From NCBI RefSeq assembly GCF_020858115.1, contig NZ_JACYMM010000002.1, positions 434,001 to 498,000 on the forward strand: a stretch of DNA of 64,000 bases. The letters run 5' to 3'. The position numbers were made by a program, and so were the translations under genes. Below, in pieces: positions 1-11,199 of this stretch; the first letter of the stretch is position 1, and the number at the start of each line of letters is the position of its first letter. The notes under the pieces were generated by a model, which searched no databases, was not told the origin of the DNA, and saw nothing but the letters and a program-made list of their open reading frames with translations. The stretch comes from Janthinobacterium sp. FW305-129 (GTDB taxonomy: Bacteria > Pseudomonadota > Gammaproteobacteria > Burkholderiales > Burkholderiaceae_D).

Positions 1-721
1 ATGCATCGACGGGCGCCAGCAGACTCAGCGGCGCGGCATGCGCCGTCAGCTCATCGAGCGTGACGACGCCGTCCAAAGTCAGGTTGCCGACCTGCGTGCG
101 GCGCAAGGCGTTCAGATGGCCGCCGCAACCGAGCGCGTGGCCGATGTCTTCGCCCAGCACGCGGATATACGTACCCTTGCTGCACATCACGGACAATTTC
201 AGGAACGGGGCTTCATAGCCGAGGAACTCGAGCTTGTGGATGGTCACCGGACGCGCTTCGCGCTCCAGCGTGATGCCTGCCCTTGCATACTCATATAGGG
301 GCTTGCCGTCCCTTTTCAAGGCCGAGTACATGGGCGGCGTCTGCAGGATCGGCCCGCGGAACTGCGCCAGCACGGCTTCGATCTGCTCTTCGGTGACGTT
401 GACTTCACGCGTTTCCAGCACTTCGCCTTCCGTGTCGCCCGTATCCGTCGTCTGCCCCAGGTGCACCAGGGTTTCGTAGGTCTTGTCGGCTTCCAGCAAG
501 TCCTGCGAGAACTTCGTCGCCTCGCCAAAGCACAATGGCAGCAAGCCCGTGGCGAACGGATCCAGCGTGCCCGTATGGCCCGCCTTTTTCGCGTTCAAGA
601 CACGCTTGGCCTTGATCAGGGCGTCGTTGCTGGACCAGCCCACGGGCTTATCGAGCAGCAAGACGCCGTCGACCAGGTCGCGCACCCGCTTGATGCCGGG
701 CGGTTTCTTCGGTCCGGCCAC
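1..721 (-). CDS. truB: tRNA pseudouridine(55) synthase TruB (3' part cut by window edge)
   Basis: Converts U55 of the tRNA T-loop to pseudouridine in the cytoplasm. About 240 residues are visible and the C-terminus lies beyond position 1. The catalytic signature [11 protein letters not shown] with its Asp is present about 45 residues in, preceded by the family motif [12 protein letters not shown], and followed by the typical [16 protein letters not shown] block. The start is a GTG at 721, giving [15 protein letters not shown]. It sits 2 nt after the rbfA stop, which implies translational coupling. It is the last visible gene of the rimP-nusA-infB-rbfA-truB operon, the same order as in E. coli. 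I am confident of the family; the only uncertain point is the non-ATG start. Confidence 0.95.
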   Translation of the reverse strand, partial: MAGPKKPPGIKRVRDLVDGVLLLDKPVGWSSNDALIKAKRVLNAKKAGHTGTLDPFATGLLPLCFGEATKFSQDLLEADKTYETLVHLGQTTDTGDTEGEVLETREVNVTEEQIEAVLAQFRGPILQTPPMYSALKRDGKPLYEYARAGITLEREARPVTIHKLEFLGYEAPFLKLSVMCSKGTYIRVLGEDIGHALGCGGHLNALRRTQVGNLTLDGVVTLDELTAHAAPLSLLAPVDA

Positions 722-723
722 TG

Positions 724-1140
724 TTATTGCTCGTCCGCTTCTGGTTTGACATCCGGCTCGGCATCGGCCGCGCGCGTGGCGTTGGCCTTGTCGATCAGCA
801 AGGACATTTCCATGCCGCGCGAAGTCGAGCTGTCGTGCACGAAATGCAGCATCGGCAGGGTGTGGATGTGCAGGCGCTTGCCCAGCAGGCCACGGATGAA
901 GCCGGCTGCGGCCATCAGGCCCTCGGTGGTGTTCTTGATGGCTTCCTTGCTGTCTTTCAACATCGTGAAAAACACCTTGGCGTGCGCGTAATCGGGCGTG
1001 ATCTGTACTTCGGTGATGGTGATCATCGTGCCCACGCGCGGGTCTTTCAATTCGTAGGCGATGATTTCAGCCAGATCGCGCTGGATCTGGTCCGCCACGC
1101 GCAAGCCGCGCGCCGGCATGGTTTTGCTATGTTTAGCCAT
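724..1140 (-). CDS. rbfA: 30S ribosome-binding factor RbfA
   Basis: Small KH-like protein (138 residues) that binds 16S rRNA near the 5' helix during late 30S maturation and supports cold adaptation. Seen: [20 protein letters not shown] start, followed by [23 protein letters not shown] and [12 protein letters not shown], which match the RbfA fold, then an acidic tail rich in Glu, Asp and Ala. The frame stays open 20 codons further upstream to 1200, but that segment lies over a hairpin and does not look like RbfA, so the ATG at 1140 is preferred. It lies 2 nt before truB and 114 nt after infB; that gap holds two inverted repeats. Confidence 0.95.
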   Translation of the reverse strand: MAKHSKTMPARGLRVADQIQRDLAEIIAYELKDPRVGTMITITEVQITPDYAHAKVFFTMLKDSKEAIKNTTEGLMAAAGFIRGLLGKRLHIHTLPMLHFVHDSSTSRGMEMSLLIDKANATRAADAEPDVKPEADEQ

Positions 1141-1168
1141 GATTTTATGCTGTCCTAAGTGCCGCAGG

Positions 1169-1205
1169 GCGCATGGGTCAAACGGTTGCCCGTTGACCAA
1201 TGCGC
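1169..1205. other. inverted repeat in the infB-rbfA gap
   Basis: Imperfect stem-loop: GCGCAT pairs with ATGCGC at the outside and GGTCAA with TTGACC inside, around a short loop. It lies in the untranslated gap between infB and rbfA. No T-run follows on the minus strand, so it is not a classic terminator. It could be an RNA-processing site or an mRNA-stability element. Confidence 0.5.
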
Positions 1206-1216
1206 CCCACGTGTTT

Positions 1217-1240
1217 GCGCGGACAACGATATGTCCGCGC
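1217..1240. other. perfect 9-bp hairpin in the infB-rbfA gap
   Basis: GCGCGGACA and its exact reverse complement TGTCCGCGC flank the 6-nt loop ACGATA. It begins 14 nt beyond the infB stop codon on the transcribed minus strand. There is no adjacent T-run. Together with the neighbouring stem-loop it forms a structured spacer inside an otherwise tightly packed operon. Confidence 0.6.
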
Positions 1241-1254
1241 CATTACTGCTGTGA

Positions 1255-4113
1255 TTACAGGGTACGAGCGATTTCCTGGACTTCGAACACTTCCAGGGTG
1301 TCGCCAACCTGAATGTCGTTGTAGTTCTTCAGCGACAGGCCGCACTCCAGACCGGCGCGAACTTCTTTCGCATCGTCCTTGAAGCGTTTCAGGGAGTCGA
1401 TCTCGCCGCTCCACACCACGATGTTGTTGCGCAACAGGCGGACGGAAGAAGCACGCTTGACCACGCCATCGGTGACCAGGCAACCGGCAATCGCGCCCAC
1501 TTTCGAGACCAGGATAACCTGGCGGATCTCGACCTGGCCGATGACGGTTTCGCGTTTCTCTGGTGCCAACATGCCCGACAACGCCGATTTGATCTCGTCG
1601 ATCGCATCGTAAATGATGTTGTAGTAGCGAATGTCCACGCCATTCGACTCGGCCAGCTTGCGTGCCTGGGCATCAGCACGGGCGTTGAAGCCGATGATGA
1701 CCGCTTTCGAGGCGACTGCCAGGTTGACGTCCGATTCCGTGATGCCGCCGACGGCTGCGTGCACAACTTGTACGCGCACTTCGGAGGTCGACAGTTTCTG
1801 CAGCGAGCCAACCAGCGCTTCTTGCGAACCTTGCACGTCGGTTTTGATGATCAACGGCAAGTTTTTCACTTCGCCTTCGGCCATCTGGTCGAACATGTTT
1901 TCCAGTTTCGCAGCTTGCTGTTTCGCCAGTTTCACGTCGCGGAACTTACCTTGACGGAACAGACCGATTTCACGCGCCTTGCGCTCGTCAGCCATGACGA
2001 CGACTTCTTCACCGGCGACCGGCACTTCCGTCAGCCCCTGGATTTCGACCGGAATCGAAGGACCCGCTTCGGCGATCGGCTTGCCGTTCTCGTCCAGCAT
2101 GGCGCGAACACGGCCATACGAAGAGCCGGCCAGGATCACGTCGCCGCGGCGCAAGGTACCCGACTGCACCAGGATCGTCGCGACAGGACCACGGCCCTTG
2201 TCCAGACGCGCCTCGACTACCAGGCCGCGCGCTGGCGCATCGACCGGTGCCGTCAGTTCCAGCACTTCGGCTTGCAACAGCACTTGTTCCAGCAGGTCAT
2301 CGATACCCTGGCCCGTTTTGGCCGATACCGGCACGAATGGCGATTCGCCACCGTATTCTTCCGGCACGACTTGTTCGGCAACCAGTTCCTGCGTCACGCG
2401 GTCCACGTTACCGCCCGGTTTGTCGACCTTGTTGATCGCCACCACCAGCGGTACGCCGGCTGCTTTCGCATGGGCAATCGCTTCTTTCGTTTGCGGCATC
2501 ACGCCATCGTCGGCGGCAACCACCAGAATCACGATGTCGGTTGCCTTGGCGCCACGGGCACGCATGGCGGTAAACGCTTCGTGGCCCGGGGTGTCGAGGA
2601 AGGTGATCATGCCGCGTGGCGTATCGACGTGGTAAGCGCCGATATGCTGCGTAATGCCGCCCGCTTCGCCGGAGGCAACCTTGGCGCGACGGATGTAATC
2701 GAGCAGCGAGGTCTTGCCGTGGTCGACGTGACCCATGACGGTGACCACCGGTGCGCGCGGCTTGGTTTCGAAGTGCGCGTGTTCGCCCACATCGGCCAGC
2801 AGCGCTTCCGGATCGTCCAGTTCGGCGGCGAACGCCTTGTGGCCCATTTCTTCCACCAGAATCATGGCGGTTTCCTGGTCCAGCACCTGGTTGATCGTGC
2901 ACATCTGGCCCAATTTCATCAAATGCTTGATGACTTCGGATGCCTTGACGGACATTTTGTGCGCCAGTTCGGCCACGGTGATCGTTTCCGGTACGTGCAC
3001 GTCCTTGACGACGGCTTCTGTCGGTGCCTGGAAGTTCGATTCACGGTCGTCATGGTGCGTCGGGCGACGGCCCTTCGCGCCACCGCGCCAGCTGTCACGG
3101 CCGCCTGGGCCGCTGTTGCCGCGTGGCTTGGGACCACCGGTGGTGCCGCGTTTTTTCGCGTCATCGGACCAGGTGGACGACACATTCGCCGACTTGATGG
3201 ATTTCTTGTCTGCAACAGCAGGCTTCTTGTCGCCCGGCTTGTCGCCAGGTTTCTTGTCAGCAGGCTTGTGCAGGGTGCCTTCCGGCGCCTTCGGTTTCAC
3301 TGGAACCGGTACGGGTTCCGGTGCCTTGATGGCGCGGCGTGGCGCGTTCATCATGGCCTTGATCTGGGCGACTTCGTCGGCAACGGCCTTGCGTGCACGC
3401 TCGGTGGCTTCCGCTTTGTCAGCGGCTTCCTTGGCGGCAACAGCAGCGGCAGCGGCTTTCTTCTTCGCTTCTTCAGCGGCAGCAGCTTTTTTCGCTTCGG
3501 CGGCGGCGTCGTCAACGACAGGCGCAGCGGCGCTGGCGACAGGCGCGGCGGCAGCCTTGGCGGCCGCTTTCTTCGCTTCCGCTTCAGCTTCTTTCTTAGC
3601 AGCAAGTTCAGCCTGTTGCGTGGCTTTCGCCTGGGCTTCTTTTTCCGCGTCCAGCTTGGCCAGACGTTCCTGCTTTTCGCGCAGATCGGCTTCCTGGCGG
3701 GCGATCAGTTCAGCCTGTTTACGGGCTTCTTCTTCACGGCGCGCCACGTCGGCGGGATCGATCACCGGTGCGGCAGGCGCAGCCGGTTCTGCCGCGACCG
3801 GCGCAGCTTCGTCACGCTGGACGAATGTGCGTTTCTTGCGCACTTCCACCTGGATGGTGCGCGACTTGCCGGTGGCGTCAGCTTGCTTGATCTCAGTCGT
3901 TTCCTTGCGGGTCACGGTGATTTTTTTCTTTTCTGTGTCAGCCGCTGCGCCGTGTGTGCGGCGCAGATGATCCAAAAGCTTGTCCTTATCATCTTTCGAC
4001 AATGGATCTGACGTCGAACTTTTCTCGACGCCGGCAGAACGCAGCTGCGTCAGCAGCAAATCTGCAGGCATCTTCAGTTCGGTGGCAAATTGGGCTACGT
4101 TGTTACTCGCCAT
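1255..4113 (-). CDS. infB: translation initiation factor IF-2
   Basis: GTPase that places initiator fMet-tRNA on the 30S subunit and promotes subunit joining. The 952-residue protein has an N-terminal IF2_N domain (residues 1 to about 55), a long Ala/Lys/Glu-rich helical linker (about 120-260), a basic Gly/Pro/Arg-rich stretch, a second IF2_N-like domain, the G domain with [20 protein letters not shown] and NKVDKP, and the C-terminal fMet-tRNA domains. The length suits a betaproteobacterial IF-2 with an extended linker. AAGAGGA precedes the ATG at 4113. It is 46 nt downstream of nusA and shares its operon. Confidence 0.98.
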   Translation of the reverse strand: MASNNVAQFATELKMPADLLLTQLRSAGVEKSSTSDPLSKDDKDKLLDHLRRTHGAAADTEKKKITVTRKETTEIKQADATGKSRTIQVEVRKKRTFVQRDEAAPVAAEPAAPAAPVIDPADVARREEEARKQAELIARQEADLREKQERLAKLDAEKEAQAKATQQAELAAKKEAEAEAKKAAAKAAAAPVASAAAPVVDDAAAEAKKAAAAEEAKKKAAAAAVAAKEAADKAEATERARKAVADEVAQIKAMMNAPRRAIKAPEPVPVPVKPKAPEGTLHKPADKKPGDKPGDKKPAVADKKSIKSANVSSTWSDDAKKRGTTGGPKPRGNSGPGGRDSWRGGAKGRRPTHHDDRESNFQAPTEAVVKDVHVPETITVAELAHKMSVKASEVIKHLMKLGQMCTINQVLDQETAMILVEEMGHKAFAAELDDPEALLADVGEHAHFETKPRAPVVTVMGHVDHGKTSLLDYIRRAKVASGEAGGITQHIGAYHVDTPRGMITFLDTPGHEAFTAMRARGAKATDIVILVVAADDGVMPQTKEAIAHAKAAGVPLVVAINKVDKPGGNVDRVTQELVAEQVVPEEYGGESPFVPVSAKTGQGIDDLLEQVLLQAEVLELTAPVDAPARGLVVEARLDKGRGPVATILVQSGTLRRGDVILAGSSYGRVRAMLDENGKPIAEAGPSIPVEIQGLTEVPVAGEEVVVMADERKAREIGLFRQGKFRDVKLAKQQAAKLENMFDQMAEGEVKNLPLIIKTDVQGSQEALVGSLQKLSTSEVRVQVVHAAVGGITESDVNLAVASKAVIIGFNARADAQARKLAESNGVDIRYYNIIYDAIDEIKSALSGMLAPEKRETVIGQVEIRQVILVSKVGAIAGCLVTDGVVKRASSVRLLRNNIVVWSGEIDSLKRFKDDAKEVRAGLECGLSLKNYNDIQVGDTLEVFEVQEIARTL

Positions 4114-4159
4114 TCAGTCCTCTTTTCTATGTGTCGCGGAGATGATAAAGATACTCAAA

Positions 4160-6210
<2,051 letters not shown>

Positions 6211-6233
6211 GAAATTCTCCAGAAATAAGGCCC

Positions 6234-6271
6234 GTTTTCGGCATGACAGCGCCGCATTGGGCGCCGAAAAC
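6234..6271. promoter_or_regulatory. stem-loop in the rimP 5' leader
   Basis: GTTTTCGGC (6234-6242) pairs exactly with GCCGAAAAC (6263-6271). Inside, GCGCC (6249-6253) can pair with GGCGC (6260-6264), which overlaps the outer arm by 2 nt, so two shapes compete. The element ends about 14 nt before the rimP Shine-Dalgarno on the minus strand and is well placed to affect translation or RNA processing. No T-run follows, so it is not a terminator. Confidence 0.5.
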
Positions 6272-6333
6272 ATGCAAAAACACGCATTCAAGTCATATAT
6301 GGCCCCTTGTTGGCGCCATTACAAACGGTTCAA

Positions 6334-6359
6334 CAAAAAAAAAATGGGCATCTGCCCAT
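6334..6359 (-). terminator. intrinsic terminator upstream of rimP
   Basis: Minus strand: perfect 7-bp stem ATGGGCA/TGCCCAT with a 2-nt GA centre, followed directly by ten T residues. It is about 200 nt beyond the rluB stop and about 124 nt before the rimP start. A good minus-strand promoter (6435-6463) lies between it and rluB, so the RNA it ends may be a short leader or small RNA rather than only the rluB message. Confidence 0.8.
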
Positions 6360-6428
6360 CTTCTTGTATTTCCCCAACCAGATGAAAGCACTCCCCACCA
6401 AACAACCCTGCGGAGAACTTTTATTAGG
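6334..6428 (-). ncRNA. candidate ~95-nt leader RNA or small RNA
   Basis: Predicted from a sigma-70 promoter (TATAAT at 6435-6440) and the intrinsic terminator at 6334-6359. The transcript would begin near 6428 and end in the T-run. It holds no convincing open reading frame. A possible inner pairing joins CTCC near its start with GGAG 20 nt later. It may be an independent small RNA, or the terminated leader of rimP-nusA-infB. I do not recognise the family. Confidence 0.45.
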
Positions 6429-6434
6429 CTGCAG

Positions 6435-6463
6435 ATTATAACCTCTTATTAACTTCGCCGCAA
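6435..6463 (-). promoter_or_regulatory. sigma-70 promoter upstream of the rimP operon
   Basis: Minus strand -35 TTGCGG (6458-6463), 17-nt spacer, perfect -10 TATAAT (6435-6440). It is the best promoter match in the rluB-rimP gap and points toward rimP. Confidence 0.65.
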
Positions 6464-6505
6464 TGCCGCACACGAGGAACGGCCCGGCTTACAACAGTTA
6501 CAAGA

Positions 6506-6536
6506 GCGCGCACCCGCCGCAGATCGGCGGGCGCGC
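6506..6536 (-). terminator. GC-rich hairpin after rluB
   Basis: Inverted repeat GCGCGCACCCGCCG / CGGCGGGCGCGC, about 20 nt beyond the rluB stop. On the minus strand it is followed by TCTTGT rather than a pure T-run, so termination would be weak. Confidence 0.45.
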
Positions 6537-6555
6537 AAGAAGAAACTCTTCCCGA

Positions 6556-8631
6556 TTAACCTTTGCTGCGGCGGCGCGGCATGCCGTCCATGCCGCCACG
6601 ATCCATGCCGCCACGCGGCTGACCGCCGGAACGCGCTTGCCCACCGGCACCTCCGCCAGCATTGCGGCGCGGACCCGTGTTGGCGAAGCCGAAGGCCGTC
6701 TGCAGCGGATCGGGCTGACGCGGACCGCGCTGCGGCGCGCGGCCTTCGCCACCGGGACGTCCCTGGCCCTGGCCTGCCGCACGCGGCGGACGGCCCTGGC
6801 CTTGCGCGCCGTCGAACGACGCCGACGAGCGCGGCTGGCCACCCTGGAACGGACCTTGCGGCTGGCCACGGCCCGGACCACGCGCGTCGCCTGGACGGCC
6901 GGCGCCGCCTGGGCGACCCTGGCCTTGCGGACGGGCAAACTGGCCTTGCGGCTGGCCACGGCGCGGCGCCACGGGGAATGGATCGGCGTTGCGGTTACTC
7001 ACATCGATACGGTTGCCATTCGGCTCGTCATCGCGGTCCTTGCGTTCGACCTTGCGCGCTTCGCGGCCCTTGGCGGCGCCAGCGGCACGGGGGTCGCCCG
7101 AAGGCGGCATTTTCTTTTCGATGCCATAGGCGGCCAGCAGGTCGCGCACGGTGTTTTCATCCATCTCTTCCCAGCGGCCCCGTTTCAGGCCGCTCGGCAG
7201 GGTCATGGCGCCGTAGCGGGTACGGATCAGGCGCGAGACGGTCAGGCCGATGGCTTCGAACATGCGGCGCACTTCGCGGTTACGGCCTTCGCCGATCACC
7301 ACGCGATACCACTTGTTGATGCCTTCGCCGCCGCCATCGGCAATCTTCGAGAACTGCGCCAGGCCGTCTTCCAGCTCGACGCCGGCCAGCAGCTTCTGGC
7401 GCATGCCCTCTTCCAGCTCTCCCAGGGTACGCACGGCGTACTCGCGGTCGATGCCGTAGCGCGGGTGCATCAGGCGGTTGGCCAGGTCACCGGAGGTGGT
7501 AAACAGCAGCAAGCCTTCCGTATTGAAGTCGAGGCGGCCCACGGCCAGCCACTTGCCGGCCTTCATGGTCGGCAAGCGGTCGAACACGGATGGACGGCCG
7601 TCCGGGTCATTATGGCTGACGATTTCACCGGCCGGCTTGTGATACACCAACACGCGCGGCGGTTTCTTGCTGACGCGGCGCTGGATCAATTTACCGTTGA
7701 TGCGCACGTGGTCGCTCGGCAGGATGCGCTGGCCAATGTGGGCCGGCTCGCCATTCACGGACACGCGGCCCGAAATAATCAGGTCTTCCATGTCGCGGCG
7801 CGAACCGAGACCGGCTTCGGCCAGCACCTTGTGCAGCTTCGGCGCGTCGTCGTCGGACGTCAGGTCGCGGCGCACGGCCGCTTTCTGCACGCGGCCCGTG
7901 CCGCCTTCTTCGCTGTCGAACGCGTCGGAAGTAACGAACGAGAAGACAGCATCGGCGTCGCTGACCTTGCCGGGCGCAGCCTGGCGGCCCTTGCCCTTCT
8001 TGCGGCTCTTGCCGGCATTCTTGCCGGCGCCCGGCACGTCGTTGCGCGGACCGCGCGGCAGGCGCGGGCCGGAAACGAGGTTGCCTTCGGCGTCGAACAC
8101 GTCGGCGACCGGCGCGGCAGCTTGTTCTGCGGCAGGCGCAGCGGCTTGCGCTGCCTGCGGCGCTTCGGCGCGCGGCGGCTGGCGCAGCGCGCGTTCGGCC
8201 TGCACGCCGCGCATCTGGCGCGGACCGCGGGTCGGACGTGCTTCGGCCGGCTTGTCGGCGACGGCTTCCGGCGCCGTTTCAGCGACGGCGGCAGCGGCCT
8301 TGGCGGCGGCGCGGGCGCGCGGCGGACGCGGCGCCGGGGCGGCAACCGCCTCGGCTGCGGCTTCCGCGGCTTCGGCCACGGCCTTCAGGGCCGGCTTGGC
8401 GCGGGTTTTCTTGACCACTGGCGCAGCTTCAGTTTCAGCAGCGGCGACGACGGGCGCGTCGGCGGCCACGTCGGCTTTCGTGCGGCGCTTCGGCTTGGCC
8501 GCGGCGGTGTCGCCAGCAGCGGTTGCAGCAACCGCGTCGGCCTCGATCTGGGCTTTGGTGCGGCGCTTGGGCTTGGCAACGATGGCTTCGTCGCTGGCGG
8601 TTACTGTCTCGGGTGTGTTCGGATTATTCAT
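6556..8631 (-). CDS. rluB: 23S rRNA pseudouridine synthase RluB with long disordered tails
   Basis: Modifies U2605 of 23S rRNA. The core has an S4 RNA-binding domain ([20 protein letters not shown], from about residue 262) and the RsuA/RluB catalytic domain with [20 protein letters not shown] and [15 protein letters not shown], whose Asp is the nucleophile. E. coli RluB has about 290 residues; this one has 691. The extra length is an N-terminal Ala/Pro/Lys-rich arm of about 260 residues with a repeated KPKRRTKA motif, and a C-terminal Gly/Gln/Arg/Pro tail of about 150 residues with RGG-like runs. The ATG at 8631 overlaps the scpB end by 8 nt; an in-frame start at 8670 is possible but overlaps scpB more. 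Confidence 0.93.
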   Translation of the reverse strand: MNNPNTPETVTASDEAIVAKPKRRTKAQIEADAVAATAAGDTAAAKPKRRTKADVAADAPVVAAAETEAAPVVKKTRAKPALKAVAEAAEAAAEAVAAPAPRPPRARAAAKAAAAVAETAPEAVADKPAEARPTRGPRQMRGVQAERALRQPPRAEAPQAAQAAAPAAEQAAAPVADVFDAEGNLVSGPRLPRGPRNDVPGAGKNAGKSRKKGKGRQAAPGKVSDADAVFSFVTSDAFDSEEGGTGRVQKAAVRRDLTSDDDAPKLHKVLAEAGLGSRRDMEDLIISGRVSVNGEPAHIGQRILPSDHVRINGKLIQRRVSKKPPRVLVYHKPAGEIVSHNDPDGRPSVFDRLPTMKAGKWLAVGRLDFNTEGLLLFTTSGDLANRLMHPRYGIDREYAVRTLGELEEGMRQKLLAGVELEDGLAQFSKIADGGGEGINKWYRVVIGEGRNREVRRMFEAIGLTVSRLIRTRYGAMTLPSGLKRGRWEEMDENTVRDLLAAYGIEKKMPPSGDPRAAGAAKGREARKVERKDRDDEPNGNRIDVSNRNADPFPVAPRRGQPQGQFARPQGQGRPGGAGRPGDARGPGRGQPQGPFQGGQPRSSASFDGAQGQGRPPRAAGQGQGRPGGEGRAPQRGPRQPDPLQTAFGFANTGPRRNAGGGAGGQARSGGQPRGGMDRGGMDGMPRRRSKG

Positions 8632-9418
8632 TCTTCGTTTCTTGGCTGTGCTGACCTGGCGCAGCGTCAACCGTTAGTTCTGGCGCAGGGTCGTGAGTGT
8701 AGGCTTCGTCCGTGGGCGAAGCATCGGGGCCGGCATCAAGGCTTGCTGTCACATCTACATCTGTCACAGCCGTATTGCTACCTGCACCAAGCTGGGGGGC
8801 AAGCTCATTGCTTGCCTTGTCAAAATTTTCTTGCAGGGCCGCTTCCAGGGCTTCGAGCCCATTGCCCTGCATCTCGCTGATTTGCTGCAAAGGCGGCAGC
8901 TGGGACAGCGAATGCAAACCCAGGTCATCCAAAAATTGCTTGGTGGTGGCCAGCAAGGCCGGCCGTCCCACCACGTCGCGGTAGCCGATGGCATCGACCC
9001 AGCCGCGGTCTTCCAGCATCTTGATCGTCTGCGAATTGACGGCAACGCCGCGAATCTCCTCGATATCGCCCCGCGTCACCGGCTGGCGGTAGGCGATGAT
9101 GGCCAGGGTTTCCAGGGTCGCCCGCGAATACTTGGGCGGCCGCTCGGGCGTCAGGCGATCGAGATACATCTTCATTTCCGGGCGGCTTTGAAAGCGCCAG
9201 CCCGAAGCCAGACTGACGATCTCGATGCCGCGCCCTTCCCACTCGTCACGCAACTCTTCCAGCAATTGCTTGATCGTGTCGGCACCGACGCCGACACCGC
9301 GCACGCGGCCGTTCTCGTCCGCATCGACGAACAGCTTTTTCAGGCTGTGGATCGTCAGCGATTCACGAGCGCACAGCAACGCGGTTTCGAGGACTTTTTT
9401 AGCCTCAATTGTATTCAT
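8624..9418 (-). CDS. scpB: segregation and condensation protein B
   Basis: Winged-helix kleisin-associated subunit that works with ScpA and SMC in chromosome condensation. The 264 residues contain the ScpB core: [55 protein letters not shown], then [20 protein letters not shown] and [20 protein letters not shown]. After about residue 180 a low-complexity acidic/Ala tail follows. It overlaps rluB by 8 nt, a common pairing. scpA is not in the window. The start at 9418 has only a weak Shine-Dalgarno. Confidence 0.95.
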   Translation of the reverse strand: MNTIEAKKVLETALLCARESLTIHSLKKLFVDADENGRVRGVGVGADTIKQLLEELRDEWEGRGIEIVSLASGWRFQSRPEMKMYLDRLTPERPPKYSRATLETLAIIAYRQPVTRGDIEEIRGVAVNSQTIKMLEDRGWVDAIGYRDVVGRPALLATTKQFLDDLGLHSLSQLPPLQQISEMQGNGLEALEAALQENFDKASNELAPQLGAGSNTAVTDVDVTASLDAGPDASPTDEAYTHDPAPELTVDAAPGQHSQETKNE

Positions 9419-9519
9419 AGCAATTCTGTGCGGATGTGTGTTGCAATTCGTATGCAGAGAAAGAAATCAAAAACGTTCATTTCAACGTAACAGATGGCAT
9501 ACATCGATGATGACGCCGT

Positions 9520-9649
9520 GCTGGGTTACTAGTTGAGGCTGTTTTTCCGACGCCTTGGCCGATGCGCGCAAAGCGGGACTAAAGCGGATGCAGTGAAAGT
9601 CCTGCCATCCATGGTGCTGGCCTTAATTAACCTTCACTAAGTAACCAGC
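9520..9649. repeat. 130-bp segment bounded by imperfect inverted repeats
   Basis: Left end GCTGGGTTACTAGTTGAGG (9520-9538); right end CCTTCACTAAGTAACCAGC (9631-9649), whose reverse complement matches the left end apart from a few changes. On the minus strand, crossing the left boundary, a frame without a start codon runs to a stop at 9482 and reads ASEKQPQLVTQHGVIIDV near its end, which looks coding-like. This could be a small mobile or dispersed repeat or a gene remnant. Confidence 0.35.
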
Positions 9650-9769
9650 AATGAAACGATCTCCGGAGCAGCTGCTTTTCCCGTGGCGACGAAACAGCCA
9701 GACAGGAGAGCGACAGTCGTCGTTTCATCCAACGATGCCAATTGTACCTGATAAAAAGCGGAAAAGCGC

Positions 9770-9799
9770 AAAACCGGGTAAAACACGCGTTTTACCCGG
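9770..9799 (-). terminator. intrinsic terminator of glk
   Basis: Perfect 11-bp stem CCGGGTAAAAC/GTTTTACCCGG (9774-9784 and 9789-9799) with a 4-nt loop, followed on the minus strand by TTTTGCGC and further T-rich sequence, 31 nt after the glk stop. Confidence 0.8.
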
Positions 9800-9830
9800 C
9801 CCTGGCGCGACACATCGCCCGCTACCCGCA

Positions 9831-10850
9831 TCACAGGGAGGCGAGTTTCTCCGAGAGAATAGCCGATGCGCCCAGGAAAGCTGGATACTGCGCCGTGATC
9901 ACGAAGGTCGGCACTTGCGACACATAATTGGCAAAGCGCCCCTTGCGCTCGAAGCGGGCGCGGAAGCCGGAGCGGTCGAAACGCGCGCCCAGGCGCGGCA
10001 CGATGCCGCCGCCGATGTAAATACCGCCCAGCGCGCCCAGGGTGACGGCGACGTTGCCCGCCACGGTGCCCAGCATGCAGCAGAACGCTTCGATGACGTC
10101 GTCGCACAGCTGCGATTCGCCGGCCAGCGCGCGGCGCGTGATTTCCGCGGCCGGCAAGTCTTCCGCCGGCACGCCCGCGCGGTCTGCCAGGGCGCGGTAG
10201 ATCAGTTCCAGGCCATCGCCGGAAATCAAGCGCTCGGCCGAGACGTGTTCGTATTCGCGCCAGGCAAATTGCAGGATGCTCACTTCCGTTTCATTGAACG
10301 GCGCAAAGCTGACGTGGCCGCCTTCGCTTTGCAGGGCGATCCAGCCGCCGTGCGACGGAATCAGGCCCGACACGCCCAGGCCCGTGCCCGCGCCGATCAG
10401 GCCGATGGCCGTGTTCGGACGGGCCGTGCCCGCGCCCACCTGGTGCTTTTGCTCGCTCGACAGCTGCGGCAATGAACGCGCCAGGGCCGTGAAATCGTTG
10501 ACCACGTCCAGGGTCGTGAAGCCGCACTCTTCGCGCATGGCGCGGATCGAGAATGACCAGTGGTGGTTCGTCATGCTGAGGAAGTCGCCGTCGACGGGGT
10601 TGGCGATGGCGATCACGGCATGGCGCACGGCTTGCCCGCCGGCGGCAGCGATGTGCGGCAGGGCCAGATAGGCTTGCAGGGCGGCGGACAGGCTCGGGTA
10701 ATCGGCACAGGGCAGCACTTCCACCAGCGTGATGTGGCCGGCGGCCACTTCCAGGGCGAAACGGGCATTCGTGCCGCCCACGTCGGCCAGCAGGCGCGGT
10801 CCATCGGCGAAGGCGGAAGTCGGCAGTACGGGAGAAGACGAAGCGCTCAT
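9831..10850 (-). CDS. glk: glucokinase
   Basis: Phosphorylates glucose with ATP to glucose 6-phosphate, feeding the Entner-Doudoroff and pentose phosphate routes. ROK/hexokinase-fold motifs are visible: [16 protein letters not shown] (phosphate 1), [28 protein letters not shown] (phosphate 2), [10 protein letters not shown] and [17 protein letters not shown] (adenosine). It matches the proteobacterial Glk family at 339 residues. The frame extends 9 codons to an ATG at 10877, and neither start has a clear Shine-Dalgarno. A HexR-like palindrome lies about 75 nt upstream and a strong terminator follows. The gene appears monocistronic. Confidence 0.93.
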   Translation of the reverse strand: MSASSSPVLPTSAFADGPRLLADVGGTNARFALEVAAGHITLVEVLPCADYPSLSAALQAYLALPHIAAAGGQAVRHAVIAIANPVDGDFLSMTNHHWSFSIRAMREECGFTTLDVVNDFTALARSLPQLSSEQKHQVGAGTARPNTAIGLIGAGTGLGVSGLIPSHGGWIALQSEGGHVSFAPFNETEVSILQFAWREYEHVSAERLISGDGLELIYRALADRAGVPAEDLPAAEITRRALAGESQLCDDVIEAFCCMLGTVAGNVAVTLGALGGIYIGGGIVPRLGARFDRSGFRARFERKGRFANYVSQVPTFVITAQYPAFLGASAILSEKLASL

Positions 10851-11199
10851 GATTTTAAATGATGAAGTGGGACGCATGGGACGCCAAGCTTAAAGGATGA
10901 ATGCGCCCGGAGGCAAGCAAAGTTTGTAGTTTAAGTACATCAAAACAAGCCTTTATTGGTAGTTCCACTCCAAATGCAACAGGCAAGGCTAAAGTTGCTC
11001 GCAAACAATGATTTATAGTAAGTACTTGCACTCGGTGGGCGCACGAAAAGCATGCTGCATAGCAGCAGGAATCGCCTGAAAACAAGAGTATGCCGCAGTT
11101 TGCGCAAAGCCGCTTTGTATGGGGCGGCGCAGGCGTAGCGCTGCCGTTCCGGCGGCCCGGCGACGGTGTTTTCGTATTATTACTACCAGTTTTTACTGA
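10851..11199. other. gap between glk and the DedA-rhodanese gene
   Basis: About 350 nt. It holds the glk promoter region with the HexR-like box at 10925-10939. The rest is a mix of AT-rich and GC-rich sequence in which I see no gene or clear terminator. Confidence 0.6.
10925..10939 (-). promoter_or_regulatory. HexR-like operator upstream of glk
   Basis: Palindrome TGTAGTTTAAGTACA, 12 of 15 positions identical to the HexR box described for proteobacteria (TGTAATTAAATTACA). HexR is an RpiR-type repressor that senses KDPG and controls glucose catabolism genes such as zwf, edd and glk. Its position about 75 nt before glk fits. The hexR gene is not in this window. Confidence 0.5.

Larger units (their letters stand above)
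9419..9830. other. 412-nt gap between glk and scpB
   Basis: No supportable gene. It holds the glk terminator (9770-9799) and a 130-bp segment bounded by imperfect inverted repeats (9520-9649). I saw no convincing promoter for scpB. Confidence 0.6.

Noticed and set aside
1759..4011. Long plus-strand open frame (750 codons) opposite infB
   Set aside because: Antisense shadow of a GC-rich gene: composition is His/Arg/Gly/Phe-rich without domains, and IF-2 on the other strand is certain. The same applies to the long opposite frames at 6463-8880, 12189-14369 (plus), 28964-31606, 34860-38297, 46773-49898 and 51689-54784.
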